The notes beneath the pieces were generated by a model. The model saw only the letters and a list, made by a program, of their open reading frames with translations. It was not told the origin of the DNA and did not search any database. A stretch of 64,000 nucleotides of DNA from Brevundimonas sp. GTDB taxonomy: Bacteria > Pseudomonadota > Alphaproteobacteria > Caulobacterales > Caulobacteraceae. Positions within the stretch are counted from its first letter, which is position 1, and each line of letters starts with the position of its first letter. Shown here one piece after another: positions 19,493 to 28,808 of the stretch. The stretch spans positions 186,001-250,000 of the forward strand of contig QFQU01000005.1 of assembly GCA_003248965.1 (NCBI GenBank), written 5' to 3'. Made by a program: the position numbers and the translations under genes.

Positions 19493-19561
19493 GAAATCCC
19501 TAGAAAATCCCGTAACGAAACAGCGACGGCTGTTCCGTGGTCGTCGCGATCCTTTAACGGA

Positions 19562-19831
19562 TCAGGCGGCCGACAGCTTCTTCAGCTGGGCGGCCAGACG
19601 GCTGACCTTGCGCGAGCCGGTGTTCTTGTGAACCACGCCCTTGGAGACGGCGCGCATCAACTCGGACTGGGCTTCGTTGAAGGCGGTCTTGGCCACGGCG
19701 ACGTCGCCGCCGGCCAGGGCTTCCTGGAACTTGCGCAGATAGGTGCGAACGCGCGAGCGACGCGCCTTGTTCACTTGGGTCCGCGCTTCGATCTTGCGGA
19801 TCGCCTTGCGGGCGCCGGGGTTGTTGGCCAT
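19562..19831 (-). CDS. rpsT: 30S ribosomal protein S20
   Basis: An 89-residue, Lys/Arg/Ala-rich primary 16S rRNA-binding protein. The N-terminus MANNPGARKAIRK and the SKGVVHKNTGSRKVSRLA segment are diagnostic. ATG 19831 has AAGG just upstream. It lies ahead of dnaA on the same strand but is separated by a hairpin and about 500 bases. A good promoter is visible at 19899-19927. Confidence 0.96.
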   Translation of the reverse strand: MANNPGARKAIRKIEARTQVNKARRSRVRTYLRKFQEALAGGDVAVAKTAFNEAQSELMRAVSKGVVHKNTGSRKVSRLAAQLKKLSAA

Positions 19832-20166
19832 GTCAAACCTTCGAACGGAAAACGCCGCGGAGCACACGTCCACGGCGCGGAAATCTCAAGAGGGCGGGCG
19901 TATAGCGGAAAGCCGGGCGACGGTCAACGCGGAGTCTGAACGATCCGCCTGGCGCCCCTCGTTCGAGCCGGAAGCCCTGAAATGGACCCGCTCCACCTCG
20001 GCGCAACACTCTTGAACGCGTCGGCGTCGCCATTCCGTCGCGGTCGAACAATGATTTTCGAATTCTCCGAAACCTTTGCAAAGCTTCATGGTTTTGGCCG
20101 TTTTCCCGCCACCTTTGTCGCGTCTGCAACCGCTTGTTCGCCCATAACGTCGCCGGATCGCGCCTC
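19832..20166. other. rpsT / TonB-receptor divergent intergenic region
   Basis: About 335 bases with no credible gene. It contains the rpsT promoter, one GANTC site (19932-19936) and a 10-bp palindrome CTTTGCAAAG at 20074-20083 that could be an operator for the receptor gene. I did not find a convincing -10/-35 pair for the + strand gene. Confidence 0.6.
19899..19927 (-). promoter_or_regulatory. rpsT promoter
   Basis: On the minus strand TTGACC (19922-19927) is followed after 17 bases by TATACG (19899-19904), a good sigma-70-type match about 70 bases before the rpsT start. Confidence 0.7.
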
Positions 20167-22872
20167 ATGAATTCGACCGCCCTGATGCTGCTCGCACTGG
20201 CCCCCGCCGCACCGGCCCAGGCCGAGGTCGCCGCGCCCGCCGCCTCGGGCGCCGTCGAAATCGTTCAGGAGCAGCAGGAGCCGACCACCATCCTGCCCGA
20301 TGTCGTGGTCACGGCCCAAAAGCGCGGCGTGGCCCTGGGCGGACAGGAGCCGATCGTCTCCTATGACGCAACCCAGCTTCAGGCCTTTGGCGCCACCAAC
20401 ATCGGCGAACTGGTCACTCTGCTGGAGGCCCAGACCCGCAGCGCGCGGGGCGGGTCGCCGGTCTTTCTGGTCAACGGGCGGCGTATCTCGGGTTTTCGCG
20501 AAATCCGCGGCCTGCCGCCCGAGGCCATCGAGCGGTTCGACATCCTGCCCGAGGAAACCGCTCTTTCCTACGGCTACAGCGCCGATCAGCGTGTGGTGAA
20601 CATCGTCCTGAAGGCCGACTTCAAGTCCCTGACGACCTCGGTGAACGTATCGCGACCCGAGCAGGGCGGCCGCACCACCGTCTCCACCGAAAACAATGTG
20701 CTGCGTATCGCCGGCGGCGACCGCTGGTCGCTGGATGTCAACGGCAACAGCAGCAACAGCCTGTTCGAGACCGAACGCAACATCGACCGCAGCGACACGG
20801 GTGTTCTGTTCGACCGCATCGGCAACGTCGGCGGCGTGAACGGCGGCCAGATCGATCCCGCCCTGTCGGCTCTCGCGGGCGGGTCGATTTCGGTGGCGGG
20901 CGTTCCGACCGTCGCCGCCGCGCGGCCCGCGACGCTGGGGGATTTCGTCTCCACCGCCGGAGTGGCGCGAAACGGCGACCTGACCGCCTATCGCACCCTG
21001 CTGCCGCGTCAGGCCGAAGCCTCTATCGCCGGGACGTACAAGCACGACCTGAACGACAAGGTCGGCATGACCCTGAGCGCCAGCCTGGATGACAGCAGCA
21101 GCCGCAGTTATCTGGGCCTGCCCGGCGTCACCCTGACCCTGCCCGAGACCAGCCCCTGGTCGCCTTTTGGCGGCGACGTCCTTCTCTATCGCTACATCGA
21201 CCGGCCCGACGCCCTGACGCGTCAGACCAACAGCCGCACGGCCGAGTTCGGCTCGGTCTTCGACGGCTATCTGGGCGAATGGCGCTGGACCGCGACGGGC
21301 GAGTACAGCCGCGTCCGCACCGACACGACCACCGGCCGGGGCGTCAACGCCGCCGCCTTGCAGAGCGCGATCTCGGCAGGCGATCCGAGCGTCAATCCGT
21401 TCGGCGACATCGACGGGGCGGTCACGATCGCCGCGCGCGACACCGCCAACTCCGTCGCCCAGACGGCCAACGCCGAGCTGGTCTTCAACGGCTCGGCCTA
21501 TGAACTGCCGGCGGGCCGCCTGAACGCGACCTTCAAGGTGGGGGCCACGCACCAGTCGCTGGATTCCGAGAGCCTGCGCGGCAACGTGACGACCGACCGG
21601 TCGCAGTCGCGCGACCTGGGCTCGGTCCAGGCCAATTTCGACCTGCCCATCTCCAACCGCGACAAGGGCGTCCTGCCCAAGATCGGCGACCTGTCGGCCA
21701 ATCTGAACCTGGCCTATCAGCAGCTGTCCGACTTCGGCGGGATCAGTTCGGTGGGCGGCGGCCTGAACTGGTCGCCGGTCGACCGGCTGTCGCTGTCGGC
21801 CAACTATTCCGACGCCAGCAAGGCGCCGACGATCCAGCAGTTGAACGATCCCACCCTGTCCACCCCGAACACGCCGGTGTTCGACTTCGCCACGGGCCAG
21901 ACGGTGGAGATCACCCAGATCACCGGCGGCGATCCCAATCTGAAGGCCGAGGATCGCCATATCGTCAAGCTGGGCGCCAACTGGCAGCCGCTGGCCCGCA
22001 CCGACTTCCGCCTGAACCTGGCCTACACCCGCACCGAGATCGATAACGAGATCGCCAGCTTCCCGGCCATCACCCCGGACCTGGAGGCGGCCCTGCCCGA
22101 GCGGTTCACCCGCGACGGCGACGGGAATCTGCTGTCCATCGACGCCCGTCCGCTGAACTTCGCCAGGCGCGAGCAGCAGGACGTACAGTGGGGCTTCAAC
22201 TTCTCGCGGCCGTTCGGAACGCCGTCGCCGACCGCTGGCGGGGAGCGGGGCTTCGGACGCGGTCCCGGCGGTCCCGGCGGACCCGGTGGTCCCGGCGGCG
22301 GCCGCATGGCGGGCGGCCCTCCTGGCGGCCCCGGGGGTCCGGGCGGCCGTCTGCGCGGCTCCCAGGCGCCGGGCATGCAGCCGGGGCAGGGGATGTTCAA
22401 CCTGTCGCTGACCCACACCTGGCGCGTTCAGGACGAGGTGGTCATCCGCGACGGCCTGGCGCCCTTGAATCTGCTGGACGGCGACAGCATCAGCGGCTCG
22501 GGCGGCCAGTCGCGCCACGAGGTCCAACTGCAGGCCGGGGCCTTCCGCAACGGTTTCGGCGCCTTCGTCAACGCCAATTGGAAATCGGGCACGACGGTGG
22601 AAAGCAACCGCCCCGGCGCGCCCGACCTGGACTTCTCGGGTCGCACGACCGTCAATCTGTTCGCCTTCGCCGACCTGACCCAGCGCGCCTCCTGGGTCGA
22701 ACGCTTCCCGATCCTGAAAGGCACGCGCATCGGCTTCGGCGTGCAGAACCTGTTCGACGACCGCGTTTCGGTGAGTAGCAGCGACGGGCGCACGCCGGTC
22801 AACTATCAGTCCGACTATCTGGACCCGCAGGGACGGGTGTTCCGCATCAACCTGCGCAAGATACTGTTCTGA
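20167..22872 (+). CDS. TonB-dependent outer-membrane receptor with a Gly/Pro-rich loop
   Basis: 901 residues. A signal peptide (MNSTALMLLALAPAAPAQA) is followed by a TonB-box-like DVVVTAQK, a plug domain (NIGELVTLLEA, VFLVNGRRISG) and a long beta-barrel ending in INLRKILF with a terminal Phe, as expected of outer-membrane barrels. Near residues 692-735 a collagen-like run of Gly-Gly-Pro repeats interrupts the barrel, probably as a surface loop. The substrate is unknown. ATG 20167 is chosen as it begins the signal peptide; its Shine-Dalgarno sequence is poor. The neighbours (rpsT, gpmA) give no clue to the ligand. Confidence 0.88.
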   Translation: MNSTALMLLALAPAAPAQAEVAAPAASGAVEIVQEQQEPTTILPDVVVTAQKRGVALGGQEPIVSYDATQLQAFGATNIGELVTLLEAQTRSARGGSPVFLVNGRRISGFREIRGLPPEAIERFDILPEETALSYGYSADQRVVNIVLKADFKSLTTSVNVSRPEQGGRTTVSTENNVLRIAGGDRWSLDVNGNSSNSLFETERNIDRSDTGVLFDRIGNVGGVNGGQIDPALSALAGGSISVAGVPTVAAARPATLGDFVSTAGVARNGDLTAYRTLLPRQAEASIAGTYKHDLNDKVGMTLSASLDDSSSRSYLGLPGVTLTLPETSPWSPFGGDVLLYRYIDRPDALTRQTNSRTAEFGSVFDGYLGEWRWTATGEYSRVRTDTTTGRGVNAAALQSAISAGDPSVNPFGDIDGAVTIAARDTANSVAQTANAELVFNGSAYELPAGRLNATFKVGATHQSLDSESLRGNVTTDRSQSRDLGSVQANFDLPISNRDKGVLPKIGDLSANLNLAYQQLSDFGGISSVGGGLNWSPVDRLSLSANYSDASKAPTIQQLNDPTLSTPNTPVFDFATGQTVEITQITGGDPNLKAEDRHIVKLGANWQPLARTDFRLNLAYTRTEIDNEIASFPAITPDLEAALPERFTRDGDGNLLSIDARPLNFARREQQDVQWGFNFSRPFGTPSPTAGGERGFGRGPGGPGGPGGPGGGRMAGGPPGGPGGPGGRLRGSQAPGMQPGQGMFNLSLTHTWRVQDEVVIRDGLAPLNLLDGDSISGSGGQSRHEVQLQAGAFRNGFGAFVNANWKSGTTVESNRPGAPDLDFSGRTTVNLFAFADLTQRASWVERFPILKGTRIGFGVQNLFDDRVSVSSSDGRTPVNYQSDYLDPQGRVFRINLRKILF

Positions 22873-22885
22873 CCGCGTTCAGGCG

Positions 22886-22963
22886 TCAGGGCCAGACCAG
22901 GGCCAGGGCGACCAGTGCGGTGACGGCCAGCAGGGCCAGCGGGAAGAACAGACGGTCGGACAT
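22886..22963 (-). CDS. possible 25-residue membrane peptide
   Basis: A tiny minus-strand frame reads MSDRLFFPLALLAV then TALVALALVWP and stops, giving one hydrophobic helix preceded by a charged start. The sense of the sequence (all hydrophobic codons, ending in VWP) resembles short one-helix proteins I associate with alphaproteobacteria, but that memory is not proof. No strong Shine-Dalgarno sequence is visible. It lies alone in the 234-base gap between the receptor and gpmA. Confidence 0.4.
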   Translation of the reverse strand: MSDRLFFPLALLAVTALVALALVWP

Positions 22964-23106
22964 CGGGTCTCGCGGGCGACGGGAAAAAGGGTGGTGGCTC
23001 TTCCTAGCATCCTTCCGCCGCCGCGCCAGCCGACACGGGCGCCGCGCCTTGACCCGCATGGGAGGGCGGCTTACCCGGTCGGATCGTTTTTGCGAGGACC
23101 GACCGA

Positions 23107-23823
23107 ATGCCGCGCCTGATCCTGCTCCGCCACGGCCAGAGCCAATGGAACCTTGAGAACCGCTTCACCGGCTGGGTCGATGTCGATCTGACGGCGGAGG
23201 GCGAGGCCCAGGCCCGGCGCGGCGGCGAGCTGATCGCCCAGGCCGGGTTCAAGCCGGCGGTCATGTTCACCTCTGTCCTGACACGCGCCAAGCGCACCGG
23301 CGCCCTGGCCCTTCAATCGGCCGGCCTGACCGGCGTGCCGGTGATCGAGGACTGGCGTTTGAACGAGCGGCACTATGGCGGCCTGACCGGCCTCAACAAG
23401 GCCGAGACCGCCGAGAAGCACGGCGAAGACCAGGTCAAGATATGGCGGCGCAGCTATGATGTCCCGCCGCCGCCCCTGGCGCCGGGGGGCGAGTTCGATT
23501 TCAACGCCGACCCCCGCTACGCCGGCAAGGCCATTCCGGACACCGAAAGCCTGAAAACCACCCTGGACCGGGTGAAGCCTTACTGGGACGCCGAGATCGC
23601 GCCGCGCCTGAAGGCGGGCGAGGATGTGCTGATCGCGGCCCACGGCAACTCCCTGCGCGCCATCGTCAAACTGCTATTCAATGTGCCGGACGACCGGATC
23701 GTGGGTGTCGAAATTCCCACCGGCAATCCGTTGGAGATCGAACTGGACGCGGCGCTGAAGCCCGTCTCGGCCCGCTATCTGGACGCGGCGCGCGCCGAAG
23801 ACCTGCCGCCGGTCGCCGCATGA
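23107..23823 (+). CDS. gpmA: 2,3-bisphosphoglycerate-dependent phosphoglycerate mutase
   Basis: A 238-residue glycolytic enzyme interconverting 3- and 2-phosphoglycerate. It has the RHG catalytic motif (LILLRHGQSQWN) with the phosphohistidine, FTGWVDVDLTAEG, ERHYGGLTGLNKAE and the second catalytic His in LIAAHGNSLRAIVK. It overlaps the next gene by four bases (ATGA), so the two are probably translated together. Confidence 0.96.
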   Translation: MPRLILLRHGQSQWNLENRFTGWVDVDLTAEGEAQARRGGELIAQAGFKPAVMFTSVLTRAKRTGALALQSAGLTGVPVIEDWRLNERHYGGLTGLNKAETAEKHGEDQVKIWRRSYDVPPPPLAPGGEFDFNADPRYAGKAIPDTESLKTTLDRVKPYWDAEIAPRLKAGEDVLIAAHGNSLRAIVKLLFNVPDDRIVGVEIPTGNPLEIELDAALKPVSARYLDAARAEDLPPVAA

Positions 23824-24449
23824 GCGCGAACGACGTCGACCGGGACTTCATGGCCCAGGCCATCGCCCTGGCGACCGGGCGAATGGGCGAAACCTGGCCC
23901 AATCCCGCCGTAGGCTGCGTCATCGTCAAGGACGGCCGCGTGGTGGCCCAGGCCGCGACCGCGCCCGGCGGTCGCCCTCACGCCGAGGAACAGGCCGTGC
24001 CCGCTGCGGGCGCAGACGCCGCCGGTTCGACCGTCTATGTCACGCTGGAGCCGTGCGGGGCGCGGTCCTCGGGCCGCAAATCCTGCGCCCACTTTCTGAC
24101 CGAGGCCGGCGTGGCGCGCGTGGTTGTCGCCTGCCTGGATCCGTCGCCCTTCGCAGCCGGACGCGGCACCGAGCGCCTGCGTGCCCAGGGCCTGACGGTC
24201 GAGACGGGATTGATGAGCGAGGAGGCGGCCGTCCTGTGCGAAGGCTTCCTGCACCGGCTGGAGACTGGCCGTCCCATGGTGCGCGTCAGCCGCGACGGAA
24301 CGGGCTTCGACGGCCGTTTCGCCGCCTCGGCCAAGGCCGACCTGATCACCGAGCTGAAACGGCTGGGGGAGGCGGGCTACACCCGGCTGTGGACGACAGA
24401 AGGCGAACTGGCCGACGCTCTGCGCGATCAAGGGTTGCTGACAGACTAA
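23820..24449 (+). CDS. RibD-type deaminase domain protein without a full reductase domain
   Basis: A 209-residue protein matching the deaminase half of RibD: PNPAVGCVIVKDG, the zinc/proton-shuttle HAE (H54, E56) and the zinc cysteines C79 and C89 in TLEPCGARSSGRKSC. Full RibD is about 360 residues; here only about 60 residues follow the deaminase, so the NADPH-dependent reductase is missing or vestigial. The Cys spacing is one residue longer than the usual EPCxxxGrTPPC. It may deaminate the riboflavin precursor or a different pyrimidine. It overlaps gpmA by ATGA. Confidence 0.75.
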   Translation: MSANDVDRDFMAQAIALATGRMGETWPNPAVGCVIVKDGRVVAQAATAPGGRPHAEEQAVPAAGADAAGSTVYVTLEPCGARSSGRKSCAHFLTEAGVARVVVACLDPSPFAAGRGTERLRAQGLTVETGLMSEEAAVLCEGFLHRLETGRPMVRVSRDGTGFDGRFAASAKADLITELKRLGEAGYTRLWTTEGELADALRDQGLLTD

Positions 24450-24500
24450 CGTTCGTCCGGCGTGAGGGCTTTCTTAAGTCGCGCGGCCTAGGATGGCGTT

Positions 24501-25769
24501 ATGGCCCAGGCCGCCGAACCCATTGTGCGCAAACGCCTGACTCAGGCGGAACTGGACGCAATTTGCGCCCGGCATGATCGGTTGTTTCAGGCGCGGCTCG
24601 GCGGCGCGCGGGCCGTTTTCGCCTGGATGGATTTGTCGGGGCTGTGCCTGAAAGGCCGCAACCTCGCCGACGCCGATTTCGCCGCCGCTTGCCTGGAGGG
24701 CTGCAACCTGACCGGCGCGCGGCTGGACAACGCCAATTTCTTCGGCGCGGACATGCAGGATGCGATCCTGGCCGACGTCAGCCTGCGTCGCGCCGATCTT
24801 CGCGGCGCTTGCCTTCGTGGCGCGGACCTGTCGGGTGCGGACCTGTTCGAGGCCGATCTGCGCGAGGGCACCATCGCCGCCGCCGACGCCAAACTGGGCT
24901 TCAAGGTCATAGAGCCGCGTCAGCGCACCGAGACCGAAGCCCAAGGGGCCTGTCTTGCGGGCGCCAATCTTCAACGGTCGAAGATGTCGGGGGTGATCGC
25001 CGTCAAGGCCGACTTCTCGGGCGCGGTGATGAAGGACTGCAAGCTGGTCCGCGCCAATCTGAAACAGGCCGACTTCCGCGGCGCAGACCTGGCGGGGGCC
25101 GACCTTTCGGGGGCCGACCTTTCGGGGGCCGATCTGCGCGACGCCATCCTGGTGGGCTGCAAGATGACGATGTCGCGCGCCGACGGCGCCGACATGGAAG
25201 GCGCGCTGACGGACAGAAGCACGGTCGGCGAACCCGTTGATCGGATGCCCGCCGCCGAAATGCTGCGCGAACACGCCCGCTGGTGCGAGACCGGCGGGGT
25301 CGAGGGTCAACCCTCTGTCTTCGACGGCGTCGATCTGCGGCCCCTGAAGTCGATCACGGGTCTGAACCTGACCGCCCTGTCGGCCAAGGGCGCGGTCTTC
25401 TACGGCCTGGACATGGAGGGGGTGCAACTTCAGGGCGCCCACCTCGAAAACGCCGATCTGCGCTCAGCCCGCCTGTGCCGCGCCGACCTGCGCGGTGCGC
25501 GGCTGAAAGGCGCCAAGTTGAACGGCGCAGATTTGCGCGAGGCGCAACTGGGCCCCTTGCTGCTGACGGCCGACCGCCTTCTGTCGGCGGACCTGACCGG
25601 CGCCATCCTGAGAGGGGCGGACCTGACCGGCGCCGACTTGCGCCGCGCCGTCATGGTCGGCGCCGATCTGGGCCGGGCTGTTCTCCACGGCGCCCAGACC
25701 CGTCAGACCGATCTGACCGATGCGAACCTGACGGGGGTGCGCGGCCTGATCATCGACCAGGCCGCCTGA
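24501..25769 (+). CDS. pentapeptide-repeat protein
   Basis: 422 residues made largely of A(D/N)LxX pentapeptides (for example GADLSGADLFEADLREG and GADLTGADLRRAVMVGADL), which stack into a right-handed quadrilateral beta-helix. Two repeat blocks (about residues 48-235 and 280-415) flank a non-repeat linker with MPAAEMLREHARWCETGG. At the DNA level a 15-bp unit is duplicated in tandem at 25094-25123, adding one ADLSG pair. Function is unknown; some relatives mimic DNA or act on gyrase, but nothing here shows that. AGGATGG precedes the ATG. Confidence 0.85.
   Translation: MAQAAEPIVRKRLTQAELDAICARHDRLFQARLGGARAVFAWMDLSGLCLKGRNLADADFAAACLEGCNLTGARLDNANFFGADMQDAILADVSLRRADLRGACLRGADLSGADLFEADLREGTIAAADAKLGFKVIEPRQRTETEAQGACLAGANLQRSKMSGVIAVKADFSGAVMKDCKLVRANLKQADFRGADLAGADLSGADLSGADLRDAILVGCKMTMSRADGADMEGALTDRSTVGEPVDRMPAAEMLREHARWCETGGVEGQPSVFDGVDLRPLKSITGLNLTALSAKGAVFYGLDMEGVQLQGAHLENADLRSARLCRADLRGARLKGAKLNGADLREAQLGPLLLTADRLLSADLTGAILRGADLTGADLRRAVMVGADLGRAVLHGAQTRQTDLTDANLTGVRGLIIDQAA
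25094..25123 (+). repeat. 15-bp tandem duplication within the pentapeptide gene
   Basis: GGGGGCCGACCTTTC occurs twice back to back (25094-25108 and 25109-25123), and the first nine bases occur a third time. Each copy encodes one pentapeptide in frame, so this shows how the repeat array grows. Confidence 0.8.
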
Positions 25770-25775
25770 GGCTGT

Positions 25776-26981
<1,206 letters not shown>

Positions 26982-27013
26982 GAGAGGCTCCTGTCTGTGT
27001 CTGGCCGACAGAC

Positions 27014-27041
27014 ATATAAAGATATGCTTATATCTGCAAGC
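27014..27041 (-). promoter_or_regulatory. candidate metK promoter with palindromic operator
   Basis: A 20-bp AT-rich imperfect palindrome, ATATAAAGAT followed by ATGCTTATAT (27014-27033), lies between a -35-like element overlapping TTGCAG (27036-27041) and a -10-like TATATG on the minus strand. The half-sites match at 8 of 10 positions. It resembles the operators I recall for ArsR-type regulators of SAM metabolism (SahR/SamR) in Proteobacteria. No such regulator lies in this window. Confidence 0.5.
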
Positions 27042-27144
27042 GACCGCTTTTTTCTGGAAATTGGCGACACTGTGGTCCTTGCCTGAGCCATCGTGGCTGA
27101 CACCCGTGTTTATTCGGGTAAACAGGAGGGCCAAGGGGAAGCGG

Positions 27145-27591
27145 ATGCGCGACGGTCTGACGCCACGAGAAGAGGAATGCGTTCGTCTGGCCGGACAGGG
27201 GCTGGAGGACAAGGAGATCGCGGCCCGACTCAACCTTTCTCCGCGCACTGTGGGCAACCATCTGCATCGCGCCTATGCGAAGCTGGGCGTGTCCGATCGA
27301 AAGGTCGCCGCCCAGCGCCTGAGTAACGATCACTCAGGGTCGTCGATACTCATTCCCAACCCGCCCTCGATTCCGCCAGATGACGCCACGTCGGCCGGGC
27401 AATCGGACGATGGGGCATCCGACCAGACGACCACCTGGTTCTTGCCGGCGCCGCCACGTGGCGTCCTGGCGAGGGCAGGGATCATCGTCGCCGGCGCCGC
27501 CATCGCCCTATTGCTCGCCATCGGGATCGTCACGGCGGGCATGGTGGTTCCATCCCTGTTCGACCGGCTCGCTCCCGCTGAAACGCGCTGA
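27145..27591 (+). CDS. LuxR-type HTH protein with C-terminal membrane segment
   Basis: 148 residues. Residues 2-62 are a LuxR/GerE HTH (LTPREEECVRLAGQGLEDKE, then IAARLNLSPRTVGNHLHRAY), with no receiver or ligand domain before it. A Pro/Ser/Asp-rich linker follows, then one hydrophobic helix at about 107-135. It looks like a DNA-binding domain tethered to the membrane from its C-terminus. AGGGGAAG precedes the ATG. It is divergent from metK and is the first of four same-strand genes. Confidence 0.75.
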   Translation: MRDGLTPREEECVRLAGQGLEDKEIAARLNLSPRTVGNHLHRAYAKLGVSDRKVAAQRLSNDHSGSSILIPNPPSIPPDDATSAGQSDDGASDQTTTWFLPAPPRGVLARAGIIVAGAAIALLLAIGIVTAGMVVPSLFDRLAPAETR

Positions 27592-27618
27592 CATCGAGCC
27601 TGCAGGGGAGAAGAGCCT

Positions 27619-27954
27619 ATGAACAACTTGAAGGTCGGCGTCCGCGTGGCGCGACAGGTCAGAAACGCCGAGCACGCTGTCGATCAAGCCATGATCGAGG
27701 TATGCCGCCTGGTCCAGACCGCGCTGGAAGGCCGCGTCGAAGCCCAGTTGGCCGCCGAGGTCGGGCAGAGCGCTTTGGCGAATATGGTGCGAGGGCTGAG
27801 CCAGTTGGCCGAGGTCCGCGGCGCCGTCATCGCCAGCCACGGCGAACTGGCCCAGGTCGCCGACGAACATCAGGTCGGCTGGTATCTGGACGGTCCACGC
27901 GAGAGCAAGACCGAGTCCACAAAGGGCGTCATGCCCTTCGCCATCGCAGCCTGA
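27619..27954 (+). CDS. unknown 111-residue helical protein
   Basis: Not recognised. It is mostly charged and Ala/Val-rich helix (RVARQVRNAEHAVDQAMIEV, LAAEVGQSALANMVRGLSQL), without a signal or membrane segment. It starts 27 bases after the LuxR-type gene, with GGGGAGAAG upstream of the ATG, and is followed 14 bases later by the membrane protein gene, so an operon is likely. Confidence 0.6.
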   Translation: MNNLKVGVRVARQVRNAEHAVDQAMIEVCRLVQTALEGRVEAQLAAEVGQSALANMVRGLSQLAEVRGAVIASHGELAQVADEHQVGWYLDGPRESKTESTKGVMPFAIAA

Positions 27955-27968
27955 TCGTCCTCGCCGGA

Positions 27969-28421
27969 ATGTGGTCGCCTCTGTCCCTGCTGCTGGAGTG
28001 CCTGACCTATGTGGCCATGGCGCTTCTGCTGTGGAAGGGGCGCACGCCTGAACGGATCGTCGTGGTCGCCCTGTTCATGTTGCAGTGGGGCACGCCGCTC
28101 GTCGATGGTCTGTTCATCGGCCATTTCCGCTGGGGGGTGGCGATTCTGTCGTTTGCGATGTTCTGCCTGTTGGCAGGACTGGCGCTTCGATACGACCGGT
28201 GGTGGCTTCTACTGGCGGCCGGCGCCCAGCTAATCGCGCTTTCGACCCATTTCGCCGGTGTGGCGGGTTCGGACGCTCTGCTCTGGTCGATCGTCTCGAC
28301 CCGGATGGTCGTTTGGTTCGAGCTTCTGCTTCTCGCCGTGTTCGGCGTTTGGGAGGCGCGCGCCGCGCCCTACGCCGAAAAACCCTACGCTTCCGCCGCG
28401 GCCGACGCCGCCCGCCGCTAA
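27969..28421 (+). CDS. unknown multi-pass membrane protein
   Basis: 150 residues with four or five hydrophobic stretches (about 4-22, 30-48, 56-72, 74-95 and 108-130) and a short cytoplasm-like tail rich in Ala. Not recognised. The ATG at 27969 starts MWSPLSLL; the Shine-Dalgarno sequence is weak, so coupling to the gene before it is likely. The composition and position suggest it works with its neighbours in the same small cluster. Confidence 0.6.
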   Translation: MWSPLSLLLECLTYVAMALLLWKGRTPERIVVVALFMLQWGTPLVDGLFIGHFRWGVAILSFAMFCLLAGLALRYDRWWLLLAAGAQLIALSTHFAGVAGSDALLWSIVSTRMVVWFELLLLAVFGVWEARAAPYAEKPYASAAADAARR

Positions 28422-28439
28422 AATCACCAAAGGACATCG

Positions 28440-28808
28440 ATGATGACCGCCAAAATCCAATCCGACTTCCTGCCGCTGTTCGGCGCCTGGTTCGATACCG
28501 CCAACCTCGCGCAGTCCGCCGGCGCCCAGGCCCTTGCATCCAACGCGGGCAACCTGCTCGCGGACCTGGACCTCAGCGCAATGGTCGAGGCCGAGACGAC
28601 CCTGTTGTCGCACACGCCCTCGTCGGCGACCGAGGCGGCTTGCCTTCTGGAAATCATCCGCCAGAATATCGCTGATTCCGGGCAGTCGGACGGCATGGAT
28701 GTTCGGGCGCTTGGCGCCGTCCAGGCCTGGCTTGCGAGCCAAACATCCGCCGACGCCACGCTCAATGGCGTGGACCGGCTGCTGCACGAAGCTCGCGCGC
28801 GCGGCTGA
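28440..28808 (+). CDS. unknown 122-residue protein
   Basis: Not recognised. It is an acidic, Ala-rich, helix-prone soluble protein (QSDFLPLFGAWFDTANLAQS) with no signal peptide. AAGGAC lies about seven bases before the first of two adjacent ATG codons (28440 and 28443). It ends one base before the stop of the convergent XRE gene. Confidence 0.55.
   Translation: MMTAKIQSDFLPLFGAWFDTANLAQSAGAQALASNAGNLLADLDLSAMVEAETTLLSHTPSSATEAACLLEIIRQNIADSGQSDGMDVRALGAVQAWLASQTSADATLNGVDRLLHEARARG

Larger units (their letters stand above)
19056..19561. other. dnaA-rpsT intergenic region
   Basis: About 500 bases with no credible gene. From the dnaA side it holds a perfect 9-bp hairpin (19180-19200), a TATAGT -10 candidate (19243-19248), a TTGACC element (19324-19329), three GANTC sites (19334-19370) and the long rpsT hairpin (19461-19492). 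I saw no clear cluster of consensus DnaA boxes, so I do not call an origin here; TGTGGGGAT at 19273 is only a 6/9 match. Confidence 0.7.

Noticed and set aside
19056..19561. Possible oriC upstream of dnaA
   Set aside because: No cluster of consensus DnaA boxes was seen; the best match (TGTGGGGAT near 19273) is 6/9. In Caulobacter the origin is near hemE, not dnaA.
20086..22527. Minus-strand frame of 813 residues opposite the TonB receptor
   Set aside because: Shadow of the receptor gene, with Gly/Gln/Arg-rich sequence.
26982..27050. SAM riboswitch in front of metK
   Set aside because: The leader lacks the conserved helices of known SAM riboswitches; an AT-rich palindrome fits a protein operator better.
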